Below, piece by piece: positions 32,320 through 44,770 of a stretch of 64,000 nt of DNA. Location: positions 1,116,001 through 1,180,000 of the forward strand of contig NZ_CP186925.1 in assembly GCF_049562855.1 (NCBI RefSeq), written 5' to 3'. The notes beneath the pieces are model-generated. The model saw only the letters and a list, made by a program, of their open reading frames with translations. It was not told the DNA's origin and did not search any database. A program made the translations under genes and the position numbers. This DNA comes from Ruminococcus_C callidus. Lineage in GTDB: Bacteria > Bacillota > Clostridia > Oscillospirales > Ruminococcaceae. Numbering within the stretch: position 1 is the first letter of the stretch; every line of letters starts with the position of its first letter.

Positions 32320-32556
32320 ATCGATAATTTTTTTCAGCGATGAACGGAGTGACTGCTGCGGAAGCTGCACAGAGAGGGCGTGTCTGGTGAGAACGTTCCG
32401 GCTGGGGCACAGGTGCTGTCCGGGAGCTGTTTCGGGAAACCGAAACGTATTTCCTGCGTTAAAGGAGCACGAGGGAAGTGTCTGTACATCAGCACTTCTG
32501 AATTTGGGTGGTAACACGAAGGCTTTCGTCCCATTTGGCGGCGAAAGCCTTTTTTG
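32320..32556 (+). promoter_or_regulatory. T-box leader of the PHP phosphatase gene, amino acid uncertain
   Basis: The AG-bulge arm CACAGAGAGGGCGTGTCTGG is followed by the distal loop region GGTGAGAACG. The T-box element GGGTGGTAACACG is at 32506-32518. The terminator AAGGCTTTCG/CGAAAGCCTT with a T run ends at 32555. The specifier could not be fixed: CAC, CTG and TTC all occur where it could lie. The UGGU bulge would pair with a discriminator A, which fits Leu or Phe tRNA better than tRNA-His (C73). Confidence 0.85.
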
Positions 32557-32575
32557 TATACAGGAGGGAATGCGT

Positions 32576-33421
32576 ATGCTGCCAATGGACTGCCACACCC
32601 ACACCGGCATTTCTCCCGACGGTTCGGGCACGGTTGCCGGACATGTGGAACAGGCGAAAAAGCTGGGGCTGCCGGTGCTGGCCTTCACGGAACATGTGGA
32701 GATGAACCGCTATTTTCCGCAGGCACACTACAATACCCTGCCGCGGAACGAGTGGGAGATCTTTGACCATGCCGCCGTGCTGGAACGATCGCTGGAAGCT
32801 GTCACTGCCGCAAAGGAACAGGCAGCTGCAGCCGGTCTGACACTGCTGTGCGGCATGGAAATGGGGCAGCCCAATGCAGATTTCGGGCTGTCGGCTGCTG
32901 TTGGAGCAGATGTACGGCTGGACTTTATCATTGCCTCGCTGCATGAACTGCTGGATCGACCGGATTTCTTCTGCCTGGATTATTCACAGGAGAACATTCC
33001 GGCTCTCATGGAGCAGTACTTCGACCAACTCTATGACATCTGCCGCTGGGGAAAGTTTGACGTGCTGGGACACCTGACCTACCCGCTTCGCTATATCGAA
33101 GGGGAAGCAGGAATTCCCGTGCCGCTGGAACCGTATCTGGAACAGATTCGCTGCTGCTTTCGGGCACTGGCGGAAAACGGCAAAGGTATTGAACTGAACA
33201 CTTCCGGCTATCGGCAGAAGTACGGCAAGCCGTTTCCTACGTTGGAATACCTGAAACTCTATCGGGAACAGGGCGGCGAGGTGCTGACCTTTGGCTCTGA
33301 CGCACACTGTGCAGAAGATCTGGCAAAAGGCATTGCAGAGGGGGTGGAACTGGCAAAGGCTGCCGGCTTCACACGAGCCTGCTATTTTGTACAACGAAAA
33401 CCGGTCTATATCACACTTTGA
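32576..33421 (+). CDS. PHP-domain histidinol-phosphatase-like protein
   Basis: 281 residues from ATG 32576 (ACAGGAGGGAATGCGT upstream). PHP metal-binding marks: PMDCHTHTGISPDG at the start, LAFTEHVEMNR, a central GMEMGQPN, IIASLHEL, DVLGHLTYPLRY, and TFGSDAHCAEDLAKGIAEGV near the end. HisK-type phosphatases with this layout remove phosphate from histidinol phosphate, but other PHP enzymes act on different phosphate esters. No other his genes are nearby. Control by the T-box just upstream points to an amino-acid pathway. Substrate is unproven. Confidence 0.83.
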   Translation: MLPMDCHTHTGISPDGSGTVAGHVEQAKKLGLPVLAFTEHVEMNRYFPQAHYNTLPRNEWEIFDHAAVLERSLEAVTAAKEQAAAAGLTLLCGMEMGQPNADFGLSAAVGADVRLDFIIASLHELLDRPDFFCLDYSQENIPALMEQYFDQLYDICRWGKFDVLGHLTYPLRYIEGEAGIPVPLEPYLEQIRCCFRALAENGKGIELNTSGYRQKYGKPFPTLEYLKLYREQGGEVLTFGSDAHCAEDLAKGIAEGVELAKAAGFTRACYFVQRKPVYITL

Positions 33422-33462
33422 CTGGTTTTTCAAATTATTTTTCAGGAAAGGCTGGGTTTCTC

Positions 33463-33945
33463 ATGAAAGAACAATTACTGGAATTATTGCAGCAGAACGC
33501 CCGACTCACCAACGCGGAGCTGGCGGTTATGCTGGACACAACAGAAGCAGAAGTCGCCGACGCGATCCGAGCGTTGGAAAATGACGGCGTGATCAAGGGC
33601 TATAGTGCCATTGTAGATGACGAACTGGCAAACAAGGACATGGTAACGGCAATCATTGAACTGCGTGTTACCCCGCAGCGGGACAGCGGCTATGAGGAGA
33701 TCGCCCATACCATTATGCAGTATGACGAGGTGGAGAGCATTGCTCTGATGGCAGGTGCCTACGACCTTTCCGTGACTGTGCGGGGAACTAATGTGAAAGA
33801 CGTTTCCATGTTTGTTTCGCAGCGGCTGGCAACGCTGGCAGGCGTATTGTCCACTGCGACCTATTTTGTACTGAAAAAATACAAGGAAAAAGGTATCATT
33901 ATTGAAGGCGAAGAAAAGGACGAACGGGGCTACTATTTCCCGTGA
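33463..33945 (+). CDS. Lrp/AsnC family transcriptional regulator
   Basis: 160 residues from ATG 33463 with TCAGGAAAGGCTGGGTTTCTC upstream; an earlier in-frame start would lie at the end of the PHP gene. Residues 1-55 form the winged helix (ELLQQNARLTNAELAVMLDT, AIRALENDGVIKGYSAIVDD). The rest is the AsnC/RAM ligand domain (VESIALMAGAYDLSVTVRG). It probably senses an amino acid and controls the aminotransferase gene 28 bases downstream. Confidence 0.92.
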   Translation: MKEQLLELLQQNARLTNAELAVMLDTTEAEVADAIRALENDGVIKGYSAIVDDELANKDMVTAIIELRVTPQRDSGYEEIAHTIMQYDEVESIALMAGAYDLSVTVRGTNVKDVSMFVSQRLATLAGVLSTATYFVLKKYKEKGIIIEGEEKDERGYYFP

Positions 33946-33972
33946 TGTCCGACAGGAAAGGGGAGAAAACTC

Positions 33973-35163
33973 GTGTTGAATTATGACACGCTTCTTTCAG
34001 ATCAGGTAAAGAAAATGAAGCCCTCTGGTATCCGGAAATTTTTCGATCTGGCTGCCATGATGGAGGGCGTGATCAGTCTGGGTGTCGGAGAGCCGGACTT
34101 TCAGACACCGTGGACAGTACGAAAAGCTGCCGTGGACAGTCTGGAACGGAAACGCATGGTGTACACTGCCAATTCCGGTATGGCAGATCTGCGAAAAGAG
34201 ATCTGTCATTATCTGAACCGCAAGTACCACCTGACTTATCATCCGGAAAACGAAACATTGGTTACAGTGGGCGGTTCGGAGGCGATCGATCTTGCGATTC
34301 GTGCAACCGTCAATCCGGGAGATGAAGTTCTGATCGTAGAGCCGTCTTTCGTTTGCTATAAACCGATCGTGGAACTGATGCACGGTGTAGCAGTGCCGAT
34401 CTCCACCAAGCTGAAAAACAAGTTCAAGCTGACACCGGAGGAGCTGCGTTCCCATATCACAGAACGCACAAAGATGCTGATCCTGCCCTATCCGAACAAC
34501 CCCACCGGCGGCATTATGACCAGAGAAGATCTGGAGGCGATTGCGGAAGTTCTGCGGGATACTAATATCTTGGTGCTGTCCGATGAGATCTACTCGGAAC
34601 TGACTTATGGCAGAAAGCATGTTTCTATTGCCGAAATCGACGGCATGTGGGAACGGACGATTTATGTCAGCGGTTTCTCGAAAGCATTTGCCATGACCGG
34701 CTGGCGGCTGGGCTATGTCTGTGCTCCGGAACCGATTGCGAAACAGATGCTGAAAATTCACCAGTATGCCATTATGAGTGCTCCCACATTGAGCCAGTAT
34801 GCCGCTATTGTGGCACTGCGGGAATGCGATCAGGAAGTGCAGAAAATGGTGGACGAATACAACCGCCGCCGCCGCATGCTGGTAGACGGCTTTAACCGCA
34901 TTGGTCTGACCTGCTTTAATCCGGAGGGAGCGTTTTACATGTTCCCCTGTATCCGAAGCACCGGCATGACCAGTGAGGAATTCTGCGAAACGCTGTTGCA
35001 GGAAGAAAAAGTTGCCGTGGTACCGGGCAATGCGTTCGGAGAAAGCGGTGAGGGTTTTGTGCGTGTTTCCTATGCGTACTCACTGAAGCATTTGCAGGAA
35101 GCACTGGTTCGCATTGAACGTTTTGTCCAGCGGCATCAGGGGGAAAATCAATGCGAGCAGTAA
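33973..35163 (+). CDS. Class I/II pyridoxal-phosphate aminotransferase
   Basis: 396 residues from GTG 33973 (GGAAAGGGGAGAAAACTC upstream). PLP site SGFSKAFAMTGWRLGY with the Schiff-base Lys. Also SLGVGEPDFQTP, YTANSGMADLRKEI, LPYPNNPTGGIM, LSDEIYSELTY and FVRVSYAYS. Similar to the PatA/aspartate aminotransferase group that often follows an Lrp/AsnC regulator in Clostridia. Substrate could be an aromatic or branched amino acid; it is not decided by sequence. Overlaps ispE by 13 bases. Confidence 0.9.
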   Translation: MLNYDTLLSDQVKKMKPSGIRKFFDLAAMMEGVISLGVGEPDFQTPWTVRKAAVDSLERKRMVYTANSGMADLRKEICHYLNRKYHLTYHPENETLVTVGGSEAIDLAIRATVNPGDEVLIVEPSFVCYKPIVELMHGVAVPISTKLKNKFKLTPEELRSHITERTKMLILPYPNNPTGGIMTREDLEAIAEVLRDTNILVLSDEIYSELTYGRKHVSIAEIDGMWERTIYVSGFSKAFAMTGWRLGYVCAPEPIAKQMLKIHQYAIMSAPTLSQYAAIVALRECDQEVQKMVDEYNRRRRMLVDGFNRIGLTCFNPEGAFYMFPCIRSTGMTSEEFCETLLQEEKVAVVPGNAFGESGEGFVRVSYAYSLKHLQEALVRIERFVQRHQGENQCEQ

Positions 35164-36002
35164 CCAGAACGGCTCCGGCAAAAATCAATCTGGGGCTGGA
35201 TATTACAGGCACTCGTGCAGACGGGTATCATCTTCTGGAAACCGTGTTTCAGGCAGTTTCTATTGCGGACACGGTGACAGTTGCCATGACGGAATCACCG
35301 GAAATCACACTGACCTGTGATGTGCCGGCAGTGCCGTGCAGCCCGAAAAATATTGCGTGGAAAGCGGCACAGCGGTATCGGGAGGCAGCCGGCTTGCAGT
35401 CCGGTGTGCAGATACAGATCCTCAAGCGGATTCCTATGGAAGCCGGTATGGGCGGCGGCAGTACAGATGGTGCTGCGGTGCTGCTGGCATTGCAGGAACT
35501 GACAGGGAATGCTCTGCCGCAGGAAAAGCTGCTGGAAATTGCAGTTTCACTTGGGGCAGATGTGCCGTTTTTCCTTTACGGCGGCACTGCCTATGGGGCT
35601 GGCATCGGAGAAAAGCTGGAACCGCTGCCGCTGTTTTCCACAGATTGTCTGGTAATCGCCAAGGGTACCGCAGGCGTATCCACGGCACAGGCATACGGGG
35701 CAATCGATGCCCTGCAAAATCCGAAACACCCACCAGTGCAGCAGCTGCGAAAGGCGTTGGAAGCCGGCGGAACTGCTGCGGAAATTGCTCCGCTTTGCGG
35801 TAATTTGTTTGAACTGGCGGTGGAACTGGAAGAAGTACAGCAGATTCGCAGCACCATGCTGGAACAGGGGGCACTTTGCAGTGTCATGACCGGCAGCGGT
35901 GCGGCAGTGTTCGGCTTGTTCCCGAATCGGGAATCTGCGGAATCTGCCTGTGCAGTTCTGTGGAAACAGGTACCGTTTGCGGAAGTTTGTCACACATTAT
36001 AA
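35151..36002 (+). CDS. ispE: 4-diphosphocytidyl-2-C-methyl-D-erythritol kinase
   Basis: 283 residues. It phosphorylates CDP-methylerythritol in the MEP isoprenoid pathway. GHMP-kinase marks: PAKINLGLDITGTRADGYH at the start, the ATP loop IPMEAGMGGGSTDGAAVLLA near residue 100, GADVPFFLYGGTAYGAGIGE, and the late SVMTGSGAAVFGLFP. The start lies within the end of the aminotransferase gene, so translation is coupled. The TAA stop shares a base with a minimal inverted-repeat element. Confidence 0.95.
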   Translation: MRAVTRTAPAKINLGLDITGTRADGYHLLETVFQAVSIADTVTVAMTESPEITLTCDVPAVPCSPKNIAWKAAQRYREAAGLQSGVQIQILKRIPMEAGMGGGSTDGAAVLLALQELTGNALPQEKLLEIAVSLGADVPFFLYGGTAYGAGIGEKLEPLPLFSTDCLVIAKGTAGVSTAQAYGAIDALQNPKHPPVQQLRKALEAGGTAAEIAPLCGNLFELAVELEEVQQIRSTMLEQGALCSVMTGSGAAVFGLFPNRESAESACAVLWKQVPFAEVCHTL

Positions 36003-36039
36003 GGGCAATCCCGCACAAAGATTGTGCGGTATTGCCTAA
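36002..36039. repeat. Smallest inverted-repeat element, copy 4
   Basis: 38 bases: AGGGCAATCCCGCACAAAG faces TTGTGCGGTATTGCCTAAG with almost no interior. The left end overlaps the last base of the ispE stop codon. Confidence 0.8.
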
Positions 36040-36046
36040 GAAAATA

Positions 36047-36093
36047 CAAAACGCCCTGTGTCAACGAAAATCAGTTGACACAGGGCGTTTTTT
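36047..36093. terminator. Bidirectional terminator between ispE and phosphoglucomutase
   Basis: A perfect 17-base stem, AAACGCCCTGTGTCAAC / GTTGACACAGGGCGTTT, with loop GAAAATCA. It has T runs on one side and A runs on the other, so it serves both convergent genes. Confidence 0.92.
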
Positions 36094-36120
36094 GCTATTA
36101 TAAATTACAAATTGCAGAAA

Positions 36121-37836
36121 TTAGTTCAGAATCATTGCACTGAATGCAGTGTCCAGAGCCTTTTCCTTGACTGCACCAGCTTCGGTAGTGTCCGCTGTGA
36201 CGGTGTAGTAAGCCTTGATCTTCGGCTCTGTACCGGACGGACGAATAACAACCTTTGCACCTTCTTCCAGAGAGAATGCCAGTACGTTGGACTTCGGCAG
36301 GGTGATCTCTGTTTTTTCACCGGTGGTCAGGTTCTTGGAAATGCTGGTCTGGTAGTCGTCGAACTGGAGCACCTTCAGACCGTTGATCTCAGTCGGGTGT
36401 TCTTCCCGCAGCTTAGCCATGATCTTCTGCATTTCGATCATGCCGCTTTCGCCCTCAAAGGTGAAGCTGTGCTGGCTGTGTACATATACGCCGTACTTCT
36501 CGTACATACGCTTGCGGGCTTCGATCATGGAAATGCCCTTGGTGCGGTAGTAAGCAGCCATTTCGCAAATCAGCATGGAGGCAACAACTGCGTCCTTGTC
36601 GCGGACATAGGAACCAGCCAGATAGCCGTAGCTTTCTTCGAAACCGAAAATGTAGCGGTTTTCTTCGCCCTTGGCTTCGAGGAAGCCGATCTGTTCGCCG
36701 ATGAACTTGAAGCCGGTCAGCACGTCGATGATCTCCACGCCGTATTCCTTGGCAATGGCATTGACAATATCAGTGGTAACAATTGTCTTGACTGCGATCG
36801 GGTTCTTCGGCATAGTGCCCTTTTCGGTTCTCTGCTGGCAGATGTATTCCAGCAGCATTGCACCGACTTCGTTGCCGGAGAACAGTGCATAGTCATCGCC
36901 GTCAGGAACTGCAATGCCAACACGGTCAGCGTCCGGATCGGTTGCCAGCAGCAGATCCGGCTTTACTTCGCGGCAGAGTTTCAGACCGCATTCCAGAGCC
37001 TCGCGGATTTCCGGATTCGGATACGGACAGGTGGTGAAGTTGCCGTCCGGATTTTCCTGTTCCGGAACAACAGTTACGTCCTTGATGCCGATTGCAGACA
37101 GAATGTGGCGAACCGGCTTGTTTCCGGTACCGTTCAGCGGCGTGTAAACGATTTTCAGACCGCTTTTTGCACACAGTTCCGGATTCAGGCTCTGCTTCAG
37201 AACGTCCTGATAATAAGCATCAATGACAGACTGCGGCGTGTAGGAGATCATGCCGGAAGCCATTGCTTCGTCGAAGTTGGTGTGCTTGACACCAGTGAAC
37301 ATATCCAGAGCGTTGATCTCTGCCAGAACGGCGTTGGCTGCATCAATGGTCATCTGACAGCCGTCGCTGCCGTATACCTTATAACCATTGTACTTTGCAG
37401 GGTTGTGGCTGGCGGTAACCATGATACCGGCACTGCACTTCTGTGCACGAACTGCATAGGACAGCATCGGGGTCGGCATCAGTTCTGTATAGATGTGTAC
37501 GCGAATGCCGTTTGCAGCCAGAACTTCTGCAGCAGCTTTTGCGAAAACATCGGATTTGATACGGCTGTCATAGGAAATGGCAACGCTGGGTGCTTCGAAA
37601 GCGGACTTGACATAATTGGCAAGACCCTGTGTCGCACGGCGTACTGTATAAATGTTCATACGATAGGTGCCTGCACCGATAACGCCCCGCAGACCACCGG
37701 TACCGAATTCCAGATCCCGATAAAAACGGTCACTGATCGCAGCGTCGTCACCAGCGATTCCTTTTAATTCCGTTTGCAGATCGGCATCTTCTGTTGCATG
37801 CTCCAGCCACTGCTGATACAATTCTTTTTCCGTCAT
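36121..37836 (-). CDS. Phosphoglucomutase / phosphomannomutase
   Basis: 571 residues from the minus-strand ATG at 37836; GGAGGTATCCTATA precedes it, while the open frame continues past it without a ribosome binding site. Active-site phosphoserine loop MVTASHNPAKYNGYKVYG, metal loop LLATDPDADRVGIAV, sugar-binding FGFEESYGYL, and the C-terminal phosphate loop VVIRPSGTEPKIKAYY. Length (~570) fits the bacterial alpha-phosphoglucomutase group of Firmicutes (PgcA type). It feeds glucose-1-phosphate into wall and polysaccharide synthesis. Confidence 0.94.
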   Translation of the reverse strand: MTEKELYQQWLEHATEDADLQTELKGIAGDDAAISDRFYRDLEFGTGGLRGVIGAGTYRMNIYTVRRATQGLANYVKSAFEAPSVAISYDSRIKSDVFAKAAAEVLAANGIRVHIYTELMPTPMLSYAVRAQKCSAGIMVTASHNPAKYNGYKVYGSDGCQMTIDAANAVLAEINALDMFTGVKHTNFDEAMASGMISYTPQSVIDAYYQDVLKQSLNPELCAKSGLKIVYTPLNGTGNKPVRHILSAIGIKDVTVVPEQENPDGNFTTCPYPNPEIREALECGLKLCREVKPDLLLATDPDADRVGIAVPDGDDYALFSGNEVGAMLLEYICQQRTEKGTMPKNPIAVKTIVTTDIVNAIAKEYGVEIIDVLTGFKFIGEQIGFLEAKGEENRYIFGFEESYGYLAGSYVRDKDAVVASMLICEMAAYYRTKGISMIEARKRMYEKYGVYVHSQHSFTFEGESGMIEMQKIMAKLREEHPTEINGLKVLQFDDYQTSISKNLTTGEKTEITLPKSNVLAFSLEEGAKVVIRPSGTEPKIKAYYTVTADTTEAGAVKEKALDTAFSAMILN

Positions 37837-37964
37837 TATAGGATACCTCCATGAAAACAATTTACAATAATCAGGGAACAATACCGCGAAAATACACCCA
37901 TAGACGGGCGGCTGCGATACCGGAATGTGTAGCCTTATAAGAATCACACACCCAAACTGCATTT

Positions 37965-37993
37965 ATTATACCACATTCTCTGTCAAGATGCAA
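37965..37993 (-). promoter_or_regulatory. Promoter of the phosphoglucomutase gene
   Basis: On the minus strand: TTGCAT (37993-37988), 17 bases, TATAAT (37970-37965), preceded by TGG (extended -10). A closer TTGACA at 37986-37981 leaves only 10 bases and is rejected. Confidence 0.65.
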
Positions 37994-38207
37994 CGATTTT
38001 TTTTCGTGCAAACGTGAATTTTTTCAGAAAACAAAAAAACAGCAAAGTTACGCTATGATTTTGCGGGAAAATCTGATTTGTGTTTGGGCCATGGGCGGGC
38101 TCTTACTATATCCATATAATAGTGTTGTACATTGTCTTATATGATGGCAGCACCGTTGCTTGTGCGATTTGCATAGTTTTTTGCAAAATTCTTTTACAGA
38201 TATTTAC

Positions 38208-38236
38208 TTGACAAATGCGAAAACGCATGGTATAAT
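38208..38236 (+). promoter_or_regulatory. rRNA promoter P1
   Basis: TTGACA (38208-38213), 17 bases, TATAAT (38231-38236). First of four tandem promoters; 37994-38207 upstream is A/T-rich with no gene. Confidence 0.92.
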
Positions 38237-38347
38237 AATAAAGCTGTCGCACGAGAGCGAGAGTTGAGAGAATAAAGGACAACGGGAGCCGTGAAACGGA
38301 TCGGGAGATCGATAGTTAGCGGTTGAAGTTGTTCAAGAAAAGTTCAC

Positions 38348-38376
38348 TTGACAAAAAGCTTGAAGTGTGGTAGAAT
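38348..38376 (+). promoter_or_regulatory. rRNA promoter P2
   Basis: TTGACA (38348-38353), 17 bases, TAGAAT (38371-38376). Confidence 0.88.
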
Positions 38377-38453
38377 GAATAGGCTGACTGTTTTGGACAG
38401 GCTGTCGAGGAAAAAGAGAATATGGAATGAACTTCAGTTCATAAAATGTTTAC

Positions 38454-38482
38454 TTGACAAAATCGACAGAATGTGATAAAAT
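38454..38482 (+). promoter_or_regulatory. rRNA promoter P3
   Basis: TTGACA (38454-38459), 17 bases, TAAAAT (38477-38482). The 5' flank AACTTCAGTTCATAAAATG is nearly repeated at P4. Confidence 0.88.
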
Positions 38483-38551
38483 AGAAAAGCTGGTCACAGC
38501 GAGAAGGAACGGAAAGAAAACAGGTTGAACTTCAGTTCACAAAATGTTTAC

Positions 38552-38580
38552 TTGACAAAAACTTCTGAATGTGATATAAT
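38552..38580 (+). promoter_or_regulatory. rRNA promoter P4
   Basis: TTGACA (38552-38557), 17 bases, TATAAT (38575-38580). The 5' flank AACTTCAGTTCACAAAATG repeats that of P3, showing a local duplication. The leader 38581-38776 runs to 16S. Confidence 0.92.
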
Positions 38581-38776
38581 ATAAAAGTTGCAGCACGAAA
38601 GCTGCTTCGAAAGTATCTTGAAAATTGAACAATGCACTACAAGCAAAAAGCCCTTGAGATTCCAAGAGATTGGAACTTTAAGAAGTCAGAAAAGACAGAA
38701 AAATCACAAAGGTAATTGCGAGCGAATCGTAATTGCTAGGATCGATATAAAGACGCGAAGCGTCTGTATATACAAC

Positions 38777-40292
<1,516 letters not shown>

Positions 40293-40429
40293 AGCACGAA
40301 CGAAAGTTCAAAAGCTTCGGTCAGCAAGGGAGAGCAAGTAGAAAGAAAGCATTGTTCAATTTTGAGGATACTCAAGGAGAAAGAGTGTCTGCAAAAAGAA
40401 GCTTGAAAAACCGAGGGAAACCCGAACAT

Positions 40430-40505
40430 GGGGGTGTAGCTCAGCTGGGAGAGCACCTGCTTTGCAAGCAGGGGGTCAGGAGTTCGATCCTCCTCATCTC
40501 CACCA
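40430..40505 (+). tRNA. tRNA-Ala (TGC)
   Basis: 76 bases with encoded CCA. Acceptor GGGGGTG/CATCTCC (two G-T pairs), anticodon loop TTTGCAA with TGC, T-loop GTTCGATC. It lies 142 bases after 16S in the internal spacer. Confidence 0.97.
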
Positions 40506-40508
40506 AAA

Positions 40509-40585
<77 letters not shown>

Positions 40586-40942
40586 CTCACTTTTCTTTTT
40601 CGTGAAAAAAGAAAAGTAAGCAAAAGAAAAAACAATTCGGGTTTACCAAAGAAAAAGCTTTAAACTTACACGATGGCTTTTGAAAGAAAATGATTGTGTA
40701 GGAAAGAAGTGTCTTGCTTGCAAGAGCAAATATCAGTAGATGAAAAAGATCATCTGTTGATATCTGTTCTTGGAAAAGGACAGAAAAAAGTGCAGCTTGA
40801 AAACAGAATAATGAAAGCAAATGCAAGTGAAAACTACGAGTAAGTAGAAACAACGACATGAAGGTGAAAAACCAAAATGTTGGGTAAAAAATACTACAAA
40901 TAGTTGGACGCGAAAATTCTGAGAAGAACCAAACGAACAAAT
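40586..40942 (+). other. 16S-23S spacer, second part
   Basis: 357 A/G-rich bases between tRNA-Ile and 23S with no reading frame or repeat that I can support. AG-rich stretches with CTTTTCTTTTTCGTGAAAAA near its start can fold and may serve rRNA processing. The small reading frames on either strand here look like chance. Confidence 0.6.
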
Positions 40943-43752
<2,810 letters not shown>

Positions 43753-43817
43753 TCCTTTTGTTCATTGCGTCCCTTAACGCACTTCATTTGTTCTTCATTT
43801 ATTTCTGTTTTTTAGTT

Positions 43818-43934
43818 CGCCGGTGTTTATGGCAAAGAGGTTCCACCCGTTCCCTTTCCGAACACGGAAGTTAAGCTCTTTTACGCCTACGATACTTGAT
43901 CATCTCGATCTGGAAAAATTGGGCAATGCCGGCT
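43818..43934 (+). rRNA. rrf: 5S ribosomal RNA
   Basis: About 117 bases with paired ends GCCGGTG...TGCCGGC. CACCCGTTCCCTTTCCGAAC followed by ACGGAAGTTAAGCTC is the typical loop B-C region. It lies 65 bases after 23S. Exact ends uncertain by one or two bases. Confidence 0.93.
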
Positions 43935-43940
43935 CTTTTC

Positions 43941-43973
43941 AAAAGGTTCGTTCTTACGGAACGAACCTTTTTT
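43941..43973 (+). terminator. rRNA operon terminator
   Basis: 10-base stem AGGTTCGTTC / GAACGAACCT with a TTACG loop, then a T run. It lies directly after 5S. Confidence 0.92.
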
Positions 43974-44003
43974 CGTTATATTTTTGGAAGAAAGGGTACT
44001 GTG

Positions 44004-44417
44004 ATGAATATTATCTTTTTGATCAAGCCGAAATGTGATACTGCCTATTTGTATACCGATGATTCTGTGCGGCAGGGTCTGGAAAAAATGTACTATCATA
44101 AGTATACCGCGATTCCTGTAATTGATCATGACGGAATCTATTGTGGTACGATTACAGAAGGGGATTTTCTCTGGAACGTGCTCGGAAAAAATCCTGTCAA
44201 TGCAGCGTTGCAGCAGGATATTCGCAGTCTGGAACATCAGTCTGTTTCGGATTTGCTTCGCCCGGATTTTAATCCGCCGGTGAAAGTTTCTGCAACTATG
44301 GACGATCTTTTGCAGCGTGTCATGGATCAGAATTTTGTGCCGGTGATCGATGATCGAAACGTGTTTGTGGGAATTATTACCCGAAAAGATGTCATCGGAT
44401 ACTTTGCAAAAATATGA
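44004..44417 (+). CDS. CBS-domain protein (CbpB-like)
   Basis: 137 residues from ATG 44004 (GAAAGGGTACTGTG upstream); the longer reading frame would start inside 5S. Two CBS motifs: residues ~10-60 (TDDSVRQGLEKMYYHKYTAI, DGIYCGTITEGDFLW) and ~75-135 (LLQRVMDQNFVPVIDDRNVF, GIITRKDVIGYF). Stand-alone CBS proteins of this length in Firmicutes bind c-di-AMP or adenine nucleotides and modulate partners such as Rel. Ligand is not proven. It sits alone between the rRNA operon and a terminator. Confidence 0.85.
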   Translation: MNIIFLIKPKCDTAYLYTDDSVRQGLEKMYYHKYTAIPVIDHDGIYCGTITEGDFLWNVLGKNPVNAALQQDIRSLEHQSVSDLLRPDFNPPVKVSATMDDLLQRVMDQNFVPVIDDRNVFVGIITRKDVIGYFAKI

Positions 44418-44459
44418 TTTTTTGTAGGTCTGCTCAAACTTTTTGTGAATCGTTATCAG

Positions 44460-44524
44460 CAGTCTGCCTTTTCAAAACAATTTCGCAATTGCGAGATGTT
44501 TTGGGAAGGCAGGCTGCTTTTTTT
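44460..44524 (+). terminator. Terminator of the CBS-domain gene
   Basis: Outer stem CAGTCTGCCTT / AAGGCAGGCTG (one G-T), with inner CAAAACA...TGTTTTG and GCAATTGC, then seven T. Confidence 0.8.
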
Positions 44525-44662
44525 CTGTCATTTTCCATATTACGCAGGATTAACCCAAACTGTCAGATTCTCCGAAAAATTGATTTTGAATTTACAATGT
44601 CGCACCCGTTTTCGCGAAATGTTTTATGAGAGTTTCACACAATGCCGATAGTGTAGTACTAT

Positions 44663-44712
44663 AGACAATACCGCACAAAGAGCGTCTGGCGACTTTGTGC
44701 GGTATTGCCCTA
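44663..44712. repeat. Minimal inverted-repeat element, copy 5
   Basis: About 50 bases: AGACAATACCGCACAAAG faces CTTTGTGCGGTATTGCCC, with AGCGTCTGGCGA between. Near-identical to copy 3 at 20612-20661 in the other orientation. The rest of 44525-44662 holds no gene. Confidence 0.8.
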
Positions 44713-44714
44713 AA

Positions 44715-44764
44715 CAAAAAAATCCTTGCAGTATCTCGGAGTGAAATACTGCAAGGATTTTTTG
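44715..44764. terminator. Bidirectional terminator before the CarD-type gene
   Basis: 15-base stem AAATCCTTGCAGTAT / ATACTGCAAGGATTT with A and T runs at both sides. It probably ends the minus-strand CarD-type transcript. Confidence 0.9.
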
Positions 44765-44770
44765 TTGTTC

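Noticed and set aside
36112..37767. 551-residue open frame on the + strand opposite phosphoglucomutase
   Set aside because: It is the mirror of a gene with all active-site motifs; its composition (many Val, Cys, Phe, Gln) is typical of an antisense frame.
37965..37986. TTGACA and TATAAT on the minus strand upstream of phosphoglucomutase, read as one promoter
   Set aside because: Only 10 bases separate them. The TTGCAT at 37988-37993 gives the proper 17-base spacing.
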